Assembly (NCBI GenBank): GCA_902469965.1
Contig: CABREP010000051.1
Coordinates: 1-16,517, forward strand
DNA: 16,517 bases
Reading direction: 5' to 3'
Origin: Egerieimonas sp900552095
Lineage (GTDB): Bacteria; Bacillota; Clostridia; Lachnospirales; Lachnospiraceae
Of the stretch, positions 1-7,023 are shown one piece after another. Numbering within the stretch: position 1 is the stretch's first letter; each line of letters begins with the position of its first letter. Made by a program: the position numbers and the translations under genes. The notes under the pieces were generated by a model. That model made no database searches, was not told the origin of the DNA, and saw nothing but the letters and a program-made list of their open reading frames with translations.

Positions 1-653
1 CCCCCGAAACCAATCACCCGGTTATTCACATCCATGATCGGGAAAATCACCCGGTTCCAGAATTTGTCATACATTCCTCTTTTTTCATCGGCATTAAATA
101 ACCCTGACTCCAGAAGAAGGGAATCCCTGTATCCTTTCTTTTTCAGATAGCGGTACAGATCATTGGAAAACTTGTCCGAGTATCCCAGTCCGAATTTTTT
201 TATGGTCTCCAGAGAGAGCTGTCTCCCCTCCAGATAGGTGAGCGCATGTTTTCCCTTGTCCGTGTAAAGCTGATAGTAAAAATACTTTGCCGCCTCTTTG
301 TTGATCTGCAGAAGCTGGGCCTTTTTATCCGCCTGCTCCTTCGCCTCCCGGGAATAATCCAGTTTCGGAAGCTCCACCCCCGCCCGGTCCGCCAGAAACT
401 GCAGTGCTTCCGGAAAACTGAAATTCTCATATTCCATGATAAAAGTAAGCACATTTCCACCGGCTCCACAGCCAAAACAGTAATACATCTGCTTGCCCGG
501 GCTGACCGAAAACGAGGGGGATTTCTCATTATGGAAGGGACACAGCCCAAAGTAAGAACTGCCTTTTCTCTGTAGCTTCACATAACCCGAAATCACATCC
601 ACGATATCATTTTTCATTCTTATTTCTTCAATCAAATCTTCGGAGTACCGCAT
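1..653 (-). CDS. dnaG: DNA primase DnaG, N-terminal part (3' end outside window)
   Basis: DnaG makes the RNA primers for lagging-strand synthesis at the replication fork. About 217 codons are present and the frame stays open to the left edge. The CHC2 zinc finger is clear: C38-x2-H41 (CPFH) and C59-x2-C62 (CFGC), within the family motif around FHNEKSPSFSVSPGKQ at residues 40-54. This leads into the start of the TOPRIM-containing core (NRVIGFGG at the edge). ATG at 653 is chosen because the protein begins with the usual MRYSEDLIEEIRMKNDIVDVIS-like helix and AGGAGGG lies upstream (666-672), overlapping the dgt stop. It is 17 nt downstream of dgt and so surely cotranscribed; in many clostridia rpoD follows, which cannot be checked here. 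Confidence 0.97.
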   Translation of the reverse strand, partial: MRYSEDLIEEIRMKNDIVDVISGYVKLQRKGSSYFGLCPFHNEKSPSFSVSPGKQMYYCFGCGAGGNVLTFIMEYENFSFPEALQFLADRAGVELPKLDYSREAKEQADKKAQLLQINKEAAKYFYYQLYTDKGKHALTYLEGRQLSLETIKKFGLGYSDKFSNDLYRYLKKKGYRDSLLLESGLFNADEKRGMYDKFWNRVIFPIMDVNNRVIGFG

Positions 654-670
654 AACCGCCTTCTGCCCTC

Positions 671-1678
671 CTAATAAATTCCCCAGGATTTCGGAATAAA
701 CAGTTCCCTGAATCTGTTCATGGAATACTGATCCGTCATCCCCGATATGTAATCGCAGACCACCCGCTCCAGCCGTTCTCCCTTTCGGATCAGCGCCAGA
801 TATTCCTCTGACATTTTCTCCGGGTGCTCCACATAATACGCATACAGTTTTTTCAGCATTTCCTTGGCCTTCATCTCCTCCATCTTGGCCTTCGGATTCT
901 TATACACATTGGCAAACATCAGACGGCGCAGCTCCGCCATCGCCTCTCCCACCTCCGCGGACATGGTCACATGATCCCTGCCCTCGCTGGCATTTACAAT
1001 ATCATGGATCAGCGTATTCAGCCGCTCCTTTGTCGTTTCTCCCAGCTGAAGCCTGAGCGTGATGGGAATATCATCTTCACTGATAAGTCCCGCCCGCTGG
1101 GCGTCATCCATATCGTGATGGATATAAGCAATCTTATCCGACAGCCGGACAACCTGACCTTCCAGCGTAGACGGACTGCCGCTGGTTCTGTGGTTTCGGA
1201 TCCCGTCCCGCACTTCCCAGCTCAGATTCAGACCCTCCCCGTCCTTCTCCAGCCGTTCCACCACGCGGACGCTCTGCTTAAAATGGGCAAATCCCTCCGG
1301 ACAGACCTGGTTTAAAGCTTCTTCGCCCGCATGTCCAAAAGGAGTATGCCCCAGATCATGCCCCAGGGCGATCGCTTCCACCAGATCTTCATTCAAAGCC
1401 AGCGCCTTGGCGATCGTCCTGGCTATCTGGGACACCTCCAGCGTATGCGTCAGCCGGTTCCGGTAATGGTCTCCCTGGGGTGCCAGAAAAACCTGGGTTT
1501 TATCCTTCAGCCGCCGGAACGATTTGGAGTGCAGGATCCGATCCCTATCTCTCTGATAGATGGTCCGGATATCACAGGGCTCTTCCTGGCGCTCCCGCCC
1601 CCGGGAATTACGGCTGTGGGCAGCATAGGGACTTAAGAACTGAAATTCTTTCTCTTCATAAGCTTCGCGGATATTCAT
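671..1678 (-). CDS. dgt: Deoxyguanosinetriphosphate triphosphohydrolase-like protein (HD domain)
   Basis: Predicted cytosolic dNTP triphosphohydrolase, cleaving dNTPs to deoxynucleosides and triphosphate to adjust dNTP pools. The 335-residue protein has the HD-domain metal ligands in order: H78 in RLTHTLEVSQIAR, H107-D108 in LGHDLGHTPFGHAGE, and D181 in RLSDKIAYIHHDMDDA. The N-terminal RDRDRILHSKSFRRLKDKTQVF segment (43-64) and RNHRTSG (161-167) are typical of the shorter Dgt type 2 family, whose members are about 330-350 residues. Start ATG at 1678 has GGAGGC 7 nt upstream (1685-1690). It sits directly before dnaG, a common clostridial arrangement that links nucleotide pools to replication. 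Its true nucleotide preference is not readable from sequence. Confidence 0.95.
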   Translation of the reverse strand: MNIREAYEEKEFQFLSPYAAHSRNSRGRERQEEPCDIRTIYQRDRDRILHSKSFRRLKDKTQVFLAPQGDHYRNRLTHTLEVSQIARTIAKALALNEDLVEAIALGHDLGHTPFGHAGEEALNQVCPEGFAHFKQSVRVVERLEKDGEGLNLSWEVRDGIRNHRTSGSPSTLEGQVVRLSDKIAYIHHDMDDAQRAGLISEDDIPITLRLQLGETTKERLNTLIHDIVNASEGRDHVTMSAEVGEAMAELRRLMFANVYKNPKAKMEEMKAKEMLKKLYAYYVEHPEKMSEEYLALIRKGERLERVVCDYISGMTDQYSMNRFRELFIPKSWGIY

Positions 1679-1773
1679 GCTTTTGCCTCCGTTCTCTGCT
1701 TTGTTGTCAAAAGTTCTCCTATATATAATATTCTGTGCTGCTCTCTTATTTCCTTCTTTTTTTTAATTTTTTT

Positions 1774-1793
1774 CAGATTTTTTTCAAAATCTG
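1774..1793. repeat. Perfect AT-rich inverted repeat between lrgB and dgt
   Basis: An 8-bp perfect inverted repeat (CAGATTTT / AAAATCTG) surrounds a 4-nt loop (GAAA on the minus strand). It lies 13 nt past the lrgB stop and is flanked by long A/T runs. The minus transcript continues into A-rich rather than U-rich sequence, so it is not a standard terminator for lrgB; read on the plus strand it is followed only by ATTTTCCC. It may act as an RNA end-protecting stem or be fortuitous. The rest of 1679-1805 holds no clear promoter for dgt. Confidence 0.4.
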
Positions 1794-1805
1794 ATTTTCC
1801 CCCTG

Positions 1806-2501
1806 TCAGAATGCCATGCCGGCAACCACAGGAGCCAGGATCACGGTCAGAATTCCGGTCGCAACGATAGCCAGGCTGCTCATCGCCCCCTGCAGTTCCC
1901 CCAGTTCCAGCGCTTTGGAAGTTCCAATCGCATGGGCAGAAGCGCCCAGCGCCAGTCCCTGAGCTACGGGGTCTTTAATCTTAAAAAGTTTAAACACCCC
2001 GGTGGCGATCACCGCTCCGGCCACACCTGTGAGAATCACCACAGCCACGGTGACGGCGGAAATCCCACCCAGTTCCTCTGTCACACCCATGGCGATCGCC
2101 GTCGTAATCGATTTGGGCAGAAGGGATCTGGCGATCACCGGATCCACCTTCAGAAGTTCCGCAAAAAGTACCGCCAGTCCCAGGGAAGTAACACACCCGG
2201 AGACAAGACCGGTCACCACAGCAGCCCAGTGCTCTTTCAGAACCCGGATCTGCCGGTACAGCGGAAGTGCCAGACAGACAGTGGCCGGCGTCAGAAGATA
2301 ACTGATATACTGCGCCCCCGCATTGAACGTATCATAATCAATCTGAAACGCTACCAGAACCCCGATCACCAGAATAAGGGCGATCAGAAGCGGATTTAAA
2401 AGCGCCATCTTCCACCTGTTTTTAATTTTCACTCCGACCCAATAGGCAAAAAGAGTAAGGAAAAAGCCAAAATAGGCGGAGTCTTTCAATATTTCACTCA
2501 T
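1806..2501 (-). CDS. lrgB: LrgB/CidB-family membrane protein
   Basis: Integral membrane protein of the LrgB/CidB/YohK family, 231 residues, the usual length. It shows a train of hydrophobic segments, including residues around 33-52 (LLNPLLIALILVIGVLVAF), and the signature region ARSLLPKSITTAIAMGVTEELGG near residues 125-147, followed by the conserved small-residue stretch ALGASAHAIGTSKALELGE near 186-204. The family was first linked to control of murein hydrolases and cell lysis; homologues in Bacillus subtilis (PftAB) and Streptococcus mutans act with LrgA as a pyruvate facilitator. Start ATG at 2501 has AGGA upstream, inside lrgA, and overlaps the lrgA stop by 8 nt, so the two are translationally coupled. 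Which role applies here is not shown by sequence. Confidence 0.93.
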   Translation of the reverse strand: MSEILKDSAYFGFFLTLFAYWVGVKIKNRWKMALLNPLLIALILVIGVLVAFQIDYDTFNAGAQYISYLLTPATVCLALPLYRQIRVLKEHWAAVVTGLVSGCVTSLGLAVLFAELLKVDPVIARSLLPKSITTAIAMGVTEELGGISAVTVAVVILTGVAGAVIATGVFKLFKIKDPVAQGLALGASAHAIGTSKALELGELQGAMSSLAIVATGILTVILAPVVAGMAF

Positions 2502-2862
2502 GCTTTTTTCCTGCCTTTCTTTTCACTGTCATAACCGCCTGCACCGCAAGACCGGTAACTCCCATTACCACTGCGGTAGAAACCAGAACGGTCAGCAGAA
2601 AGATTGGAAAATTTGCCGTTATGTGAGTATAATTTTCCAGGATCCCCACTCCGGGACCCACAAAGAGCACCGGCATAACAGCCAGCAGGAATTCTGCCGT
2701 CTCCTCAATCTGCTTTACCTTGATAATTCCCGTACAGAGACAGAAAAACAGCAGCAGCATTCCATAAACGCTGCCCGGGATCGGGAAGGGCAGAAACGCA
2801 CGGAGCAGTTCTCCCAGAAATGTAATCCCTGCAATGATACACATCTGAATCAGATATTTCAC
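2494..2862 (-). CDS. lrgA: LrgA/CidA-family holin-like membrane protein
   Basis: Small membrane protein (122 residues from the chosen start), partner of LrgB. The family core is visible: an N-terminal helix, then LLRAFLPFPIPGSVYGMLLLFFCL (PFPIPGSVYGM is the LrgA/CidA hallmark) and VMPVLFVGPGVGIL, with a basic C-terminal tail. Together with LrgB it is expected to form a membrane complex, described as antiholin-like in staphylococci and as a pyruvate transporter in Bacillus and Streptococcus mutans. A longer reading from GTG at 2874 (MANRV...) is possible, but AGGTGG at 2871-2876 would then overlap that start; it is ideally placed (8 nt) for the GTG at 2862, which I chose. No LytTR regulator gene is in the window. 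Confidence 0.9.
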   Translation of the reverse strand: MKYLIQMCIIAGITFLGELLRAFLPFPIPGSVYGMLLLFFCLCTGIIKVKQIEETAEFLLAVMPVLFVGPGVGILENYTHITANFPIFLLTVLVSTAVVMGVTGLAVQAVMTVKRKAGKKHE

Positions 2863-2870
2863 ACGATTTG

Positions 2871-2876
2871 CCACCT
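2871..2876 (-). promoter_or_regulatory. Ribosome binding site deciding the lrgA start
   Basis: AGGTGG (minus strand) stands 8 nt before GTG at 2862. It overlaps the alternative upstream GTG at 2872-2874, which argues against that start. Confidence 0.6.
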
Positions 2877-2901
2877 TTCTTCATTTTACATATGTTGTTT
2901 T

Positions 2902-2930
2902 AGTATACTCTATCTTTTCGTCAAAATCTA
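2902..2930 (-). promoter_or_regulatory. Weak candidate promoter for lrgAB
   Basis: TATACT (2902-2907, minus strand) matches the -10 consensus at five of six positions. At 17 nt spacing the -35 would be TAGATT, only three of six. A TTGACG (2918-2923) lies too close to serve this -10. A weak -35 would fit an operon that needs an activator, but this is a guess. Confidence 0.35.
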
Positions 2931-2978
2931 CTGCCATTCGCCAAAAAATTCACTTTTCCCATTTTCCCTCCCGGTGCC

Positions 2979-3007
2979 TTGACATTTTTCTTCCTCTGTG
3001 ACAGAAT
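2979..3007 (+). promoter_or_regulatory. Promoter for the yitT-family gene
   Basis: A perfect -35 TTGACA (2979-2984), a 17-nt spacer and CAGAAT (3002-3007, four of six) place transcription start near 3014. This lies downstream of the upstream GTG at 2998 and supports translation from GTG 3043. Confidence 0.65.
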
Positions 3008-3042
3008 CAGAGAAAACAAGTATTTTTCTGGAGGAAACCACC

Positions 3043-3906
3043 GTGAATCAAAACAAAGAACGATGTAAAAATCTGGCTCTGGATCTTCTCTTTGACCTTG
3101 CCGGAGGTATTCTTTACGCCGTTGGAATCTATACCTTCGCCAAAACTGCCGAGTTTGCCCCCGGCGGCGTCTCCGGTCTGGCGCTGATGGTAAACTATCT
3201 GTGGCATCTGCCCATCGGTATTGTGACTCTCCTGATCAATGTACCCTTTATTCTCTTCAGTTATAAGATTCTGGGAGGAAAATTTTTATTCCGGACTGCC
3301 CGCTCCATGATTTTCTGCACCTTTTTCGTGGATGTGGTCTTCCCTCTGCTTCCTCCCTACACCGGCTCTCCCTTCCTGGCAGCGCTCTACTCCGGCTTTT
3401 TTCTGGGAGCAGCCCTGGCGCTCTTCTATATGCGGGGTTCTTCCTCCGGTGGCATTGACTTTCTCACCCTGTCGCTGAAAAAACTGCACCCCCATATGTC
3501 TATCGGAACTCTGACTCTGATTATCGACCTAGTGATCCTGCTGATGGGATGGCCCGTATTCGGAAATGTGGACTCCGTCCTCTACGGCGCCACTGCCACC
3601 GCTGTCACCTCCGTGGTGATCGATAAAATTCTCTATCACATGGGATCCGGCAAACTGGTTCTCATTATCACCTCGAAGGCAGAACCGATGGCCCGGGAAA
3701 TCAGCGACAGCTGTGACCGGGGATCCACCTCTATCCAGGCCCGGGGCATGTACACCGACCAGGAACGTCACGTTCTTCTGTGCGCCTGCTCCAAACGGGA
3801 GGCTTTCAAAGTACAGACAGCAGCGCCTTTGTCATGGTTCTGGAAACCAACGAAGTGTTCGGTGAGGGGTTCCAGCGCCTGGGCAAACAGTAACTTCCCT
3901 GTCTGA
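3043..3906 (+). CDS. YitT family membrane protein, C-terminus frameshifted
   Basis: YitT-family protein (five- to six-helix YitT membrane domain plus C-terminal DUF2179). Helices are visible at about residues 15-40, 55-80, 100-120 and 155-175; the family signature FAPGGVSGLALMVNYLWHLPIG lies near residues 37-58 and a glycine-rich RGSSSGGIDFLTL segment near 131-143. DUF2179 starts near residue 206 (LVLIITSKAEPMAREI) and continues through RGSTSIQARGMYT. Start GTG 3043 has GGAGG 8 nt upstream (3030-3034). From about residue 258 the open frame reads an unfamiliar tail, whereas the +2 frame from 3816 encodes DSSAFVMVLETNEVFGEGFQRLGKQ, the expected family ending, with a stop at 3891-3893. A deletion of 3n+1 nt (or a 2-nt insertion) near 3811-3822 explains this. 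The product may be unstable or still partly active. Family function is unknown. Confidence 0.85.
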   Translation: MNQNKERCKNLALDLLFDLAGGILYAVGIYTFAKTAEFAPGGVSGLALMVNYLWHLPIGIVTLLINVPFILFSYKILGGKFLFRTARSMIFCTFFVDVVFPLLPPYTGSPFLAALYSGFFLGAALALFYMRGSSSGGIDFLTLSLKKLHPHMSIGTLTLIIDLVILLMGWPVFGNVDSVLYGATATAVTSVVIDKILYHMGSGKLVLIITSKAEPMAREISDSCDRGSTSIQARGMYTDQERHVLLCACSKREAFKVQTAAPLSWFWKPTKCSVRGSSAWANSNFPV

Positions 3907-3931
3907 ATTTTTCAAAAAAATAAAAAAATTC
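3905..3931 (+). repeat. AT-rich inverted repeat after yitT
   Basis: GAATTTTT and AAAAATTC form an imperfectly useful 8-bp AT-only stem just past the yitT stop, with no following U-tract. It could be a poor terminator; more likely it is simply low-complexity AT DNA upstream of the tRNA promoter. Confidence 0.25.
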
Positions 3932-3941
3932 AAAAAATCTG

Positions 3942-3970
3942 TTGACGAACCCGTCAGTTAATGCTATAAT
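3942..3970 (+). promoter_or_regulatory. Strong promoter for tRNA-Leu
   Basis: TTGACG (3942-3947), exactly 17 nt, then a perfect TATAAT (3965-3970). Transcription would begin near 3977, about 30 nt before the tRNA, as expected for a single stable-RNA gene. Confidence 0.88.
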
Positions 3971-4006
3971 TCCATATGTCGCCTGATGAAGCGGCAACAT
4001 ACTTAT

Positions 4007-4090
4007 GCAGGAGTGCTGGAATTGGCAGACAGGCCAGACTAAGGATCTGGTGGTTGCAAAATCGTGTGGGTTCAAGTCCCATCTCCTGCA
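4007..4090 (+). tRNA. tRNA-Leu (anticodon AAG)
   Basis: An 84-nt class II tRNA. The acceptor stem GCAGGAG pairs with CTCCTGC (4083-4089), with discriminator A at 4090. The D-arm is CTG/CAG around GAATTGGCAGA. The anticodon stem CCAGA/TCTGG holds the loop CTAAGGA, giving anticodon AAG at 4041-4043. The long variable arm of about 15 nt and discriminator A are leucine identity features. The T-arm is GTGGG-TTCAAGT-CCCAT. CCA is not encoded (GGA follows), so it must be added by a nucleotidyltransferase. A34 would need deamination to inosine by TadA to read CUC as well as CUU; most bacterial tRNA-Leu of this box carry GAG. Confidence 0.95.
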
Positions 4091-4093
4091 GGA

Positions 4094-4132
4094 AAAAAAC
4101 GAAGTAGACCGGAAAAGTTTACTTCGTTTTTT
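4094..4132. terminator. Bidirectional Rho-independent terminator (tRNA-Leu / molybdenum operon)
   Basis: CGAAGTA (4100-4106) pairs with TACTTCG (4120-4126), extended by six A-T pairs, around a 13-nt loop. A T-run at 4127-4132 follows on the plus strand and an equal T-run follows on the minus strand. It therefore serves the tRNA and also the minus-strand operon whose last gene stops at 4139. Confidence 0.88.
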
Positions 4133-4138
4133 AGTTTC

Positions 4139-4738
4139 TCAAACCTGATTCAAAACAGACAGCTGCCCGATCACATCCACATCCGCAAGTTCTCCCCGCT
4201 TTGCTTCCACAATCTTACAGCGCTCTTTATACTTCCTTATAATCCGCTTTCCTCCCTGATCTCCGGTCAGCTCCAGAAGTTCCGGAAGGTAGGTGCAGCC
4301 GAAGTAACAGGGATTGCCCGGATCCTTCCCTCTCCCCACCGCCAGAAGCCCCTCCGGATCCTTCCCGGCCTCTGCCAGGAAGCGAAAAATCGTGTTACCG
4401 GAAAGTTCGGGCTGATCCGCAGCGAAAAAAGCACAGCCCTCCCCCATTCCCGCTGCCGCAAGGCCTGCCTGTATGGTAAAAGAAGCCCCGTCCTTACTTC
4501 GGGGACTGTATACAGGAGTAACCGGAAGTTCTTTTATCTCCTCCAGAAGTTGCGGATACTGGCTGACTACATAGATCTCTGCCGCTTCACCGGTCTCCAG
4601 GATACGATCCAGCGTATGGCGGTACAGCGCCTTTCCTTTATACGGATATAAAAGTTTGTTTTCCTCTTCTTTTCCCTGATGTTTTACAGATTCTGCAAAA
4701 CGGCGGCCGTTTCCGGCCGCCATATAAATAATGTTCAC
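4139..4738 (-). CDS. MobA/MocA-like nucleotidyltransferase (molybdenum cofactor maturation)
   Basis: NTP-transferase-3 family protein of 199 residues, the length of MocA/MobA proteins. Visible motifs are MAAGNGRRF (6-14, nucleotide-binding loop), NKLL (27-30), AADQPEL (106-112, metal-binding region), GNPCYF (141-146), GDQGGKRIIRKY (159-170) and ADVD (185-188). In Escherichia coli, MocA adds CMP to molybdopterin to make the MCD cofactor used by xanthine-dehydrogenase-type enzymes; that activity is inferred here from the fold and from its place as the last gene of a molybdenum hydroxylase operon. MobA (GMP transfer) cannot be excluded by motif alone, though MCD is what this enzyme family uses. 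The start is GTG 4738, overlapping the preceding stop as GTGA. Confidence 0.87.
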   Translation of the reverse strand: MNIIYMAAGNGRRFAESVKHQGKEEENKLLYPYKGKALYRHTLDRILETGEAAEIYVVSQYPQLLEEIKELPVTPVYSPRSKDGASFTIQAGLAAAGMGEGCAFFAADQPELSGNTIFRFLAEAGKDPEGLLAVGRGKDPGNPCYFGCTYLPELLELTGDQGGKRIIRKYKERCKIVEAKRGELADVDVIGQLSVLNQV

Positions 4739-7023
4739 TGTTCTCTTTCCTTTTCTCTCAGAGCCATGGCAATCTTTTCACTGGTAATCGGAAGTTCCCG
4801 GAACCAGATTCCGGTAGCATTTGCAATGGCATGGGCGATTGCCGGAGACGGCGTATTAATTACGATCTCACCGATGGATTTTGCACCGAACGGTCCTGTC
4901 TTCTCATAGCTGCTCTCAAACTCCACCTGAAGCCTTCCCATGTCCAGACGGGTGGGCAGCTTATACTGCATGAAAGAATTATTTTTCATCTTTCCCTTCC
5001 CTGTATACTGAACGTTTTCAAAAAGCGCCATGCCGATCCCCTGAACGATGCCGCCCTCGGTCTGCACCCGGGCCAGAGCAGGATTGATCGGCGTTCCGCA
5101 ATCCACCACAGCCTTATAATCGATCAGTTCCACCTGCCCCGTCGCTTTGTCAAGCTCCAGCTCCACCATACCAACCATAAAGGGGGGCGGCGATACGGGG
5201 GAACTGTGGCTTTCCGTCACCTGGAAGGTATCGGTATTGCCGCACATAAACTTCACTGCCAGATCTGCCAGGGCAGCCTCCCTTCCGTCTGTCCGGCAGA
5301 CCACCTTTTTCCCTTCAAACTCCAGTTCTTCCGTCGGAACCTGAAGATACTCCGCCGCCTTCTTCAGAATCTGCTCCCGGAGTTTTCTGCAGGCCTTCTC
5401 CACCGCCTTTCCCGTAATATAGGTGGTGCTGGAAGCATAGGATCCGGAATCATAGGGTGATACATCTGTGTCCGCACTGTACACCATAATGTCTTCCAGT
5501 TCACAGTCCAGACAGTCCGCCGCAATCTGTGCCAGAATCGTATCGCAGCCGGTTCCCATGTCCCCGGCGCCGATCACCAGATTATAAAGCCCGTCCTCGG
5601 AAAGCCGGATGGAAGCGGAACCTACGTCCACACCGGAGATTCCGGATCCCTGCATGGCCATGGCCACACCCACACTTCTCACTCTTCCCTCTCCCAGATC
5701 CCGGCAGGGAAACTTATCTTCCCAGCCGATCAGTTCCGCACAGCGCTTCATGCAGCGGTCCAGCGCACAGCTGTCCGCCCGCTCTCCATAATAAGCGGGC
5801 ATAAGCTCCCCTTCCCGCACCATGTTCTTTTCCCTCAGCTTCACCGGATCCATGGAAAGTTCCATCGCCAGCTGGTTCACGGCCGATTCCAGAGCAAAAA
5901 TCCCCTGGGTAGCGCCGTATCCCCGGTATGCCCCCGCTGACATCACATTCGTATATACCACATCATAAGAGAAGCGGTGGGCTTCCACGGAACCATACAG
6001 AGGGATGGATTTGTGACCGGAAAGTCCCACCGTAGTAGGACCGTGTTCCCCGTAAGCACCGGTGTTGGAAAGGGTGTGAAGATCCACCGCTCTTATCTTC
6101 CCGTTCCGGTCAGCTCCGAGCCGGACATGGATCTCCATCTCGTGACGGGGGGAAGAGGCGGTCTGTGATTCTTCCCGGCTGAAAATCATCCGGGAAGGTT
6201 TTCCTGTCTTCCAGGTCACAAAAGCCGGAAAGATCTCGGCCACCACCGTCTGTTTCGCCCCAAAACCTCCGCCAATTCTTGGCTTGCTGACCCGTATTTT
6301 TGATTTTGGTATGCCCAAGGCATTGGAAAGGATCCTCCTCACATGAAAAATAATCTGCGTGGAGGATACCACATTCAGTCTCCCGTAAGTATCTATAAAA
6401 CATTCGGTGCGGAAAGTTTCCATCATTGCCTGCTGATTGGCCAGCGTATGATACGTCTCATCGATCACCACATCACAGTCTGCCAGCACCGCGTCCACAT
6501 CTCCCTCGCCGGAGGTATCACTGGCACAGAGATTTCTCTTATTATCCGCCCCCACCGGGCAGAGTGACTTCCAGTTTTCCTCCGGATGGACCAGAACCGG
6601 ATGATCCTTCGCCGTATGGAAATCCAGCACCGGCTCCAGAACCTGATATTTCACCCGGATTACCTTTAAAGCCCGGTCCACCGCCTGCTCATTTTCCCCT
6701 GCTACGATGGCCACCGGATCGCCCACATACCGCACATGGCGGTCCAGGATCAGACGGTCGTAGGGACTGGGTTCCGGGTAGGTCTGTCCGGCCATGGTAA
6801 ACCGGTTCTGCGGCACATCCTCCCAGGTATAAACCGCTTCTATCCCCGGCACCTTTTTCGCCGCCTCAGTTCGGATCTCCTCCACAACTGCATTGGCATG
6901 AGGACTTCGCAGCACTTTTACGATCAGTGCATCCTTTCTGGAGAGGTCTTCCAGAAATACTGGTTTCCCCAGAAGCAGGGCCATGGAATCTTTCTTTCTC
7001 ACAGATTCTTTTACGTAAGTCAT
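4735..7023 (-). CDS. xdhA: Molybdopterin-binding subunit of a xanthine dehydrogenase-family hydroxylase
   Basis: Catalytic subunit, 762 residues, that would hydroxylate a purine or related heterocycle at the Mo centre and pass electrons to the 2Fe-2S subunit. The a/b hammerhead domain covers about residues 15-130 and the two Mo-binding domains about 140-745. Motifs: RIGGGFGAKQ (249-258), GAYRGYGATQG (364-374, R366 matching bovine R912), GAGDMGTGCDT (485-495), DSGSYASSTTY (525-535), TEGGIVQGIGMAL (655-667) and GPFGAKSIGE (710-719), with E719 as the catalytic base. The Gln of the bovine MGQG loop is Thr491 here. By eye, bovine E802 aligns with an Ala and R880 has no obvious match, so xanthine is only one possible substrate. 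ATG 7023 overlaps the upstream stop as ATGA. The start lies within the Fe-S gene end, showing coupling. Confidence 0.93.
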   Translation of the reverse strand: MTYVKESVRKKDSMALLLGKPVFLEDLSRKDALIVKVLRSPHANAVVEEIRTEAAKKVPGIEAVYTWEDVPQNRFTMAGQTYPEPSPYDRLILDRHVRYVGDPVAIVAGENEQAVDRALKVIRVKYQVLEPVLDFHTAKDHPVLVHPEENWKSLCPVGADNKRNLCASDTSGEGDVDAVLADCDVVIDETYHTLANQQAMMETFRTECFIDTYGRLNVVSSTQIIFHVRRILSNALGIPKSKIRVSKPRIGGGFGAKQTVVAEIFPAFVTWKTGKPSRMIFSREESQTASSPRHEMEIHVRLGADRNGKIRAVDLHTLSNTGAYGEHGPTTVGLSGHKSIPLYGSVEAHRFSYDVVYTNVMSAGAYRGYGATQGIFALESAVNQLAMELSMDPVKLREKNMVREGELMPAYYGERADSCALDRCMKRCAELIGWEDKFPCRDLGEGRVRSVGVAMAMQGSGISGVDVGSASIRLSEDGLYNLVIGAGDMGTGCDTILAQIAADCLDCELEDIMVYSADTDVSPYDSGSYASSTTYITGKAVEKACRKLREQILKKAAEYLQVPTEELEFEGKKVVCRTDGREAALADLAVKFMCGNTDTFQVTESHSSPVSPPPFMVGMVELELDKATGQVELIDYKAVVDCGTPINPALARVQTEGGIVQGIGMALFENVQYTGKGKMKNNSFMQYKLPTRLDMGRLQVEFESSYEKTGPFGAKSIGEIVINTPSPAIAHAIANATGIWFRELPITSEKIAMALREKEREQ

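Noticed and set aside
1705..1730. TTGACA and TATTAT/TATATA motifs on the minus strand before dgt
   Set aside because: The TTGACA (1705-1710) lies downstream of the TA-rich boxes rather than 17 nt upstream, and the boxes have no acceptable -35, so no promoter was called.
2998..3042. Upstream GTG start for the yitT-family gene, adding 15 residues
   Set aside because: The -10 box (3002-3007) and predicted transcription start (near 3014) lie within this extension, and a good ribosome binding site precedes GTG 3043.
4064..4651. Plus-strand reading frame beginning inside the tRNA
   Set aside because: It starts within tRNA-Leu, crosses the terminator and is antisense to the well-supported nucleotidyltransferase.
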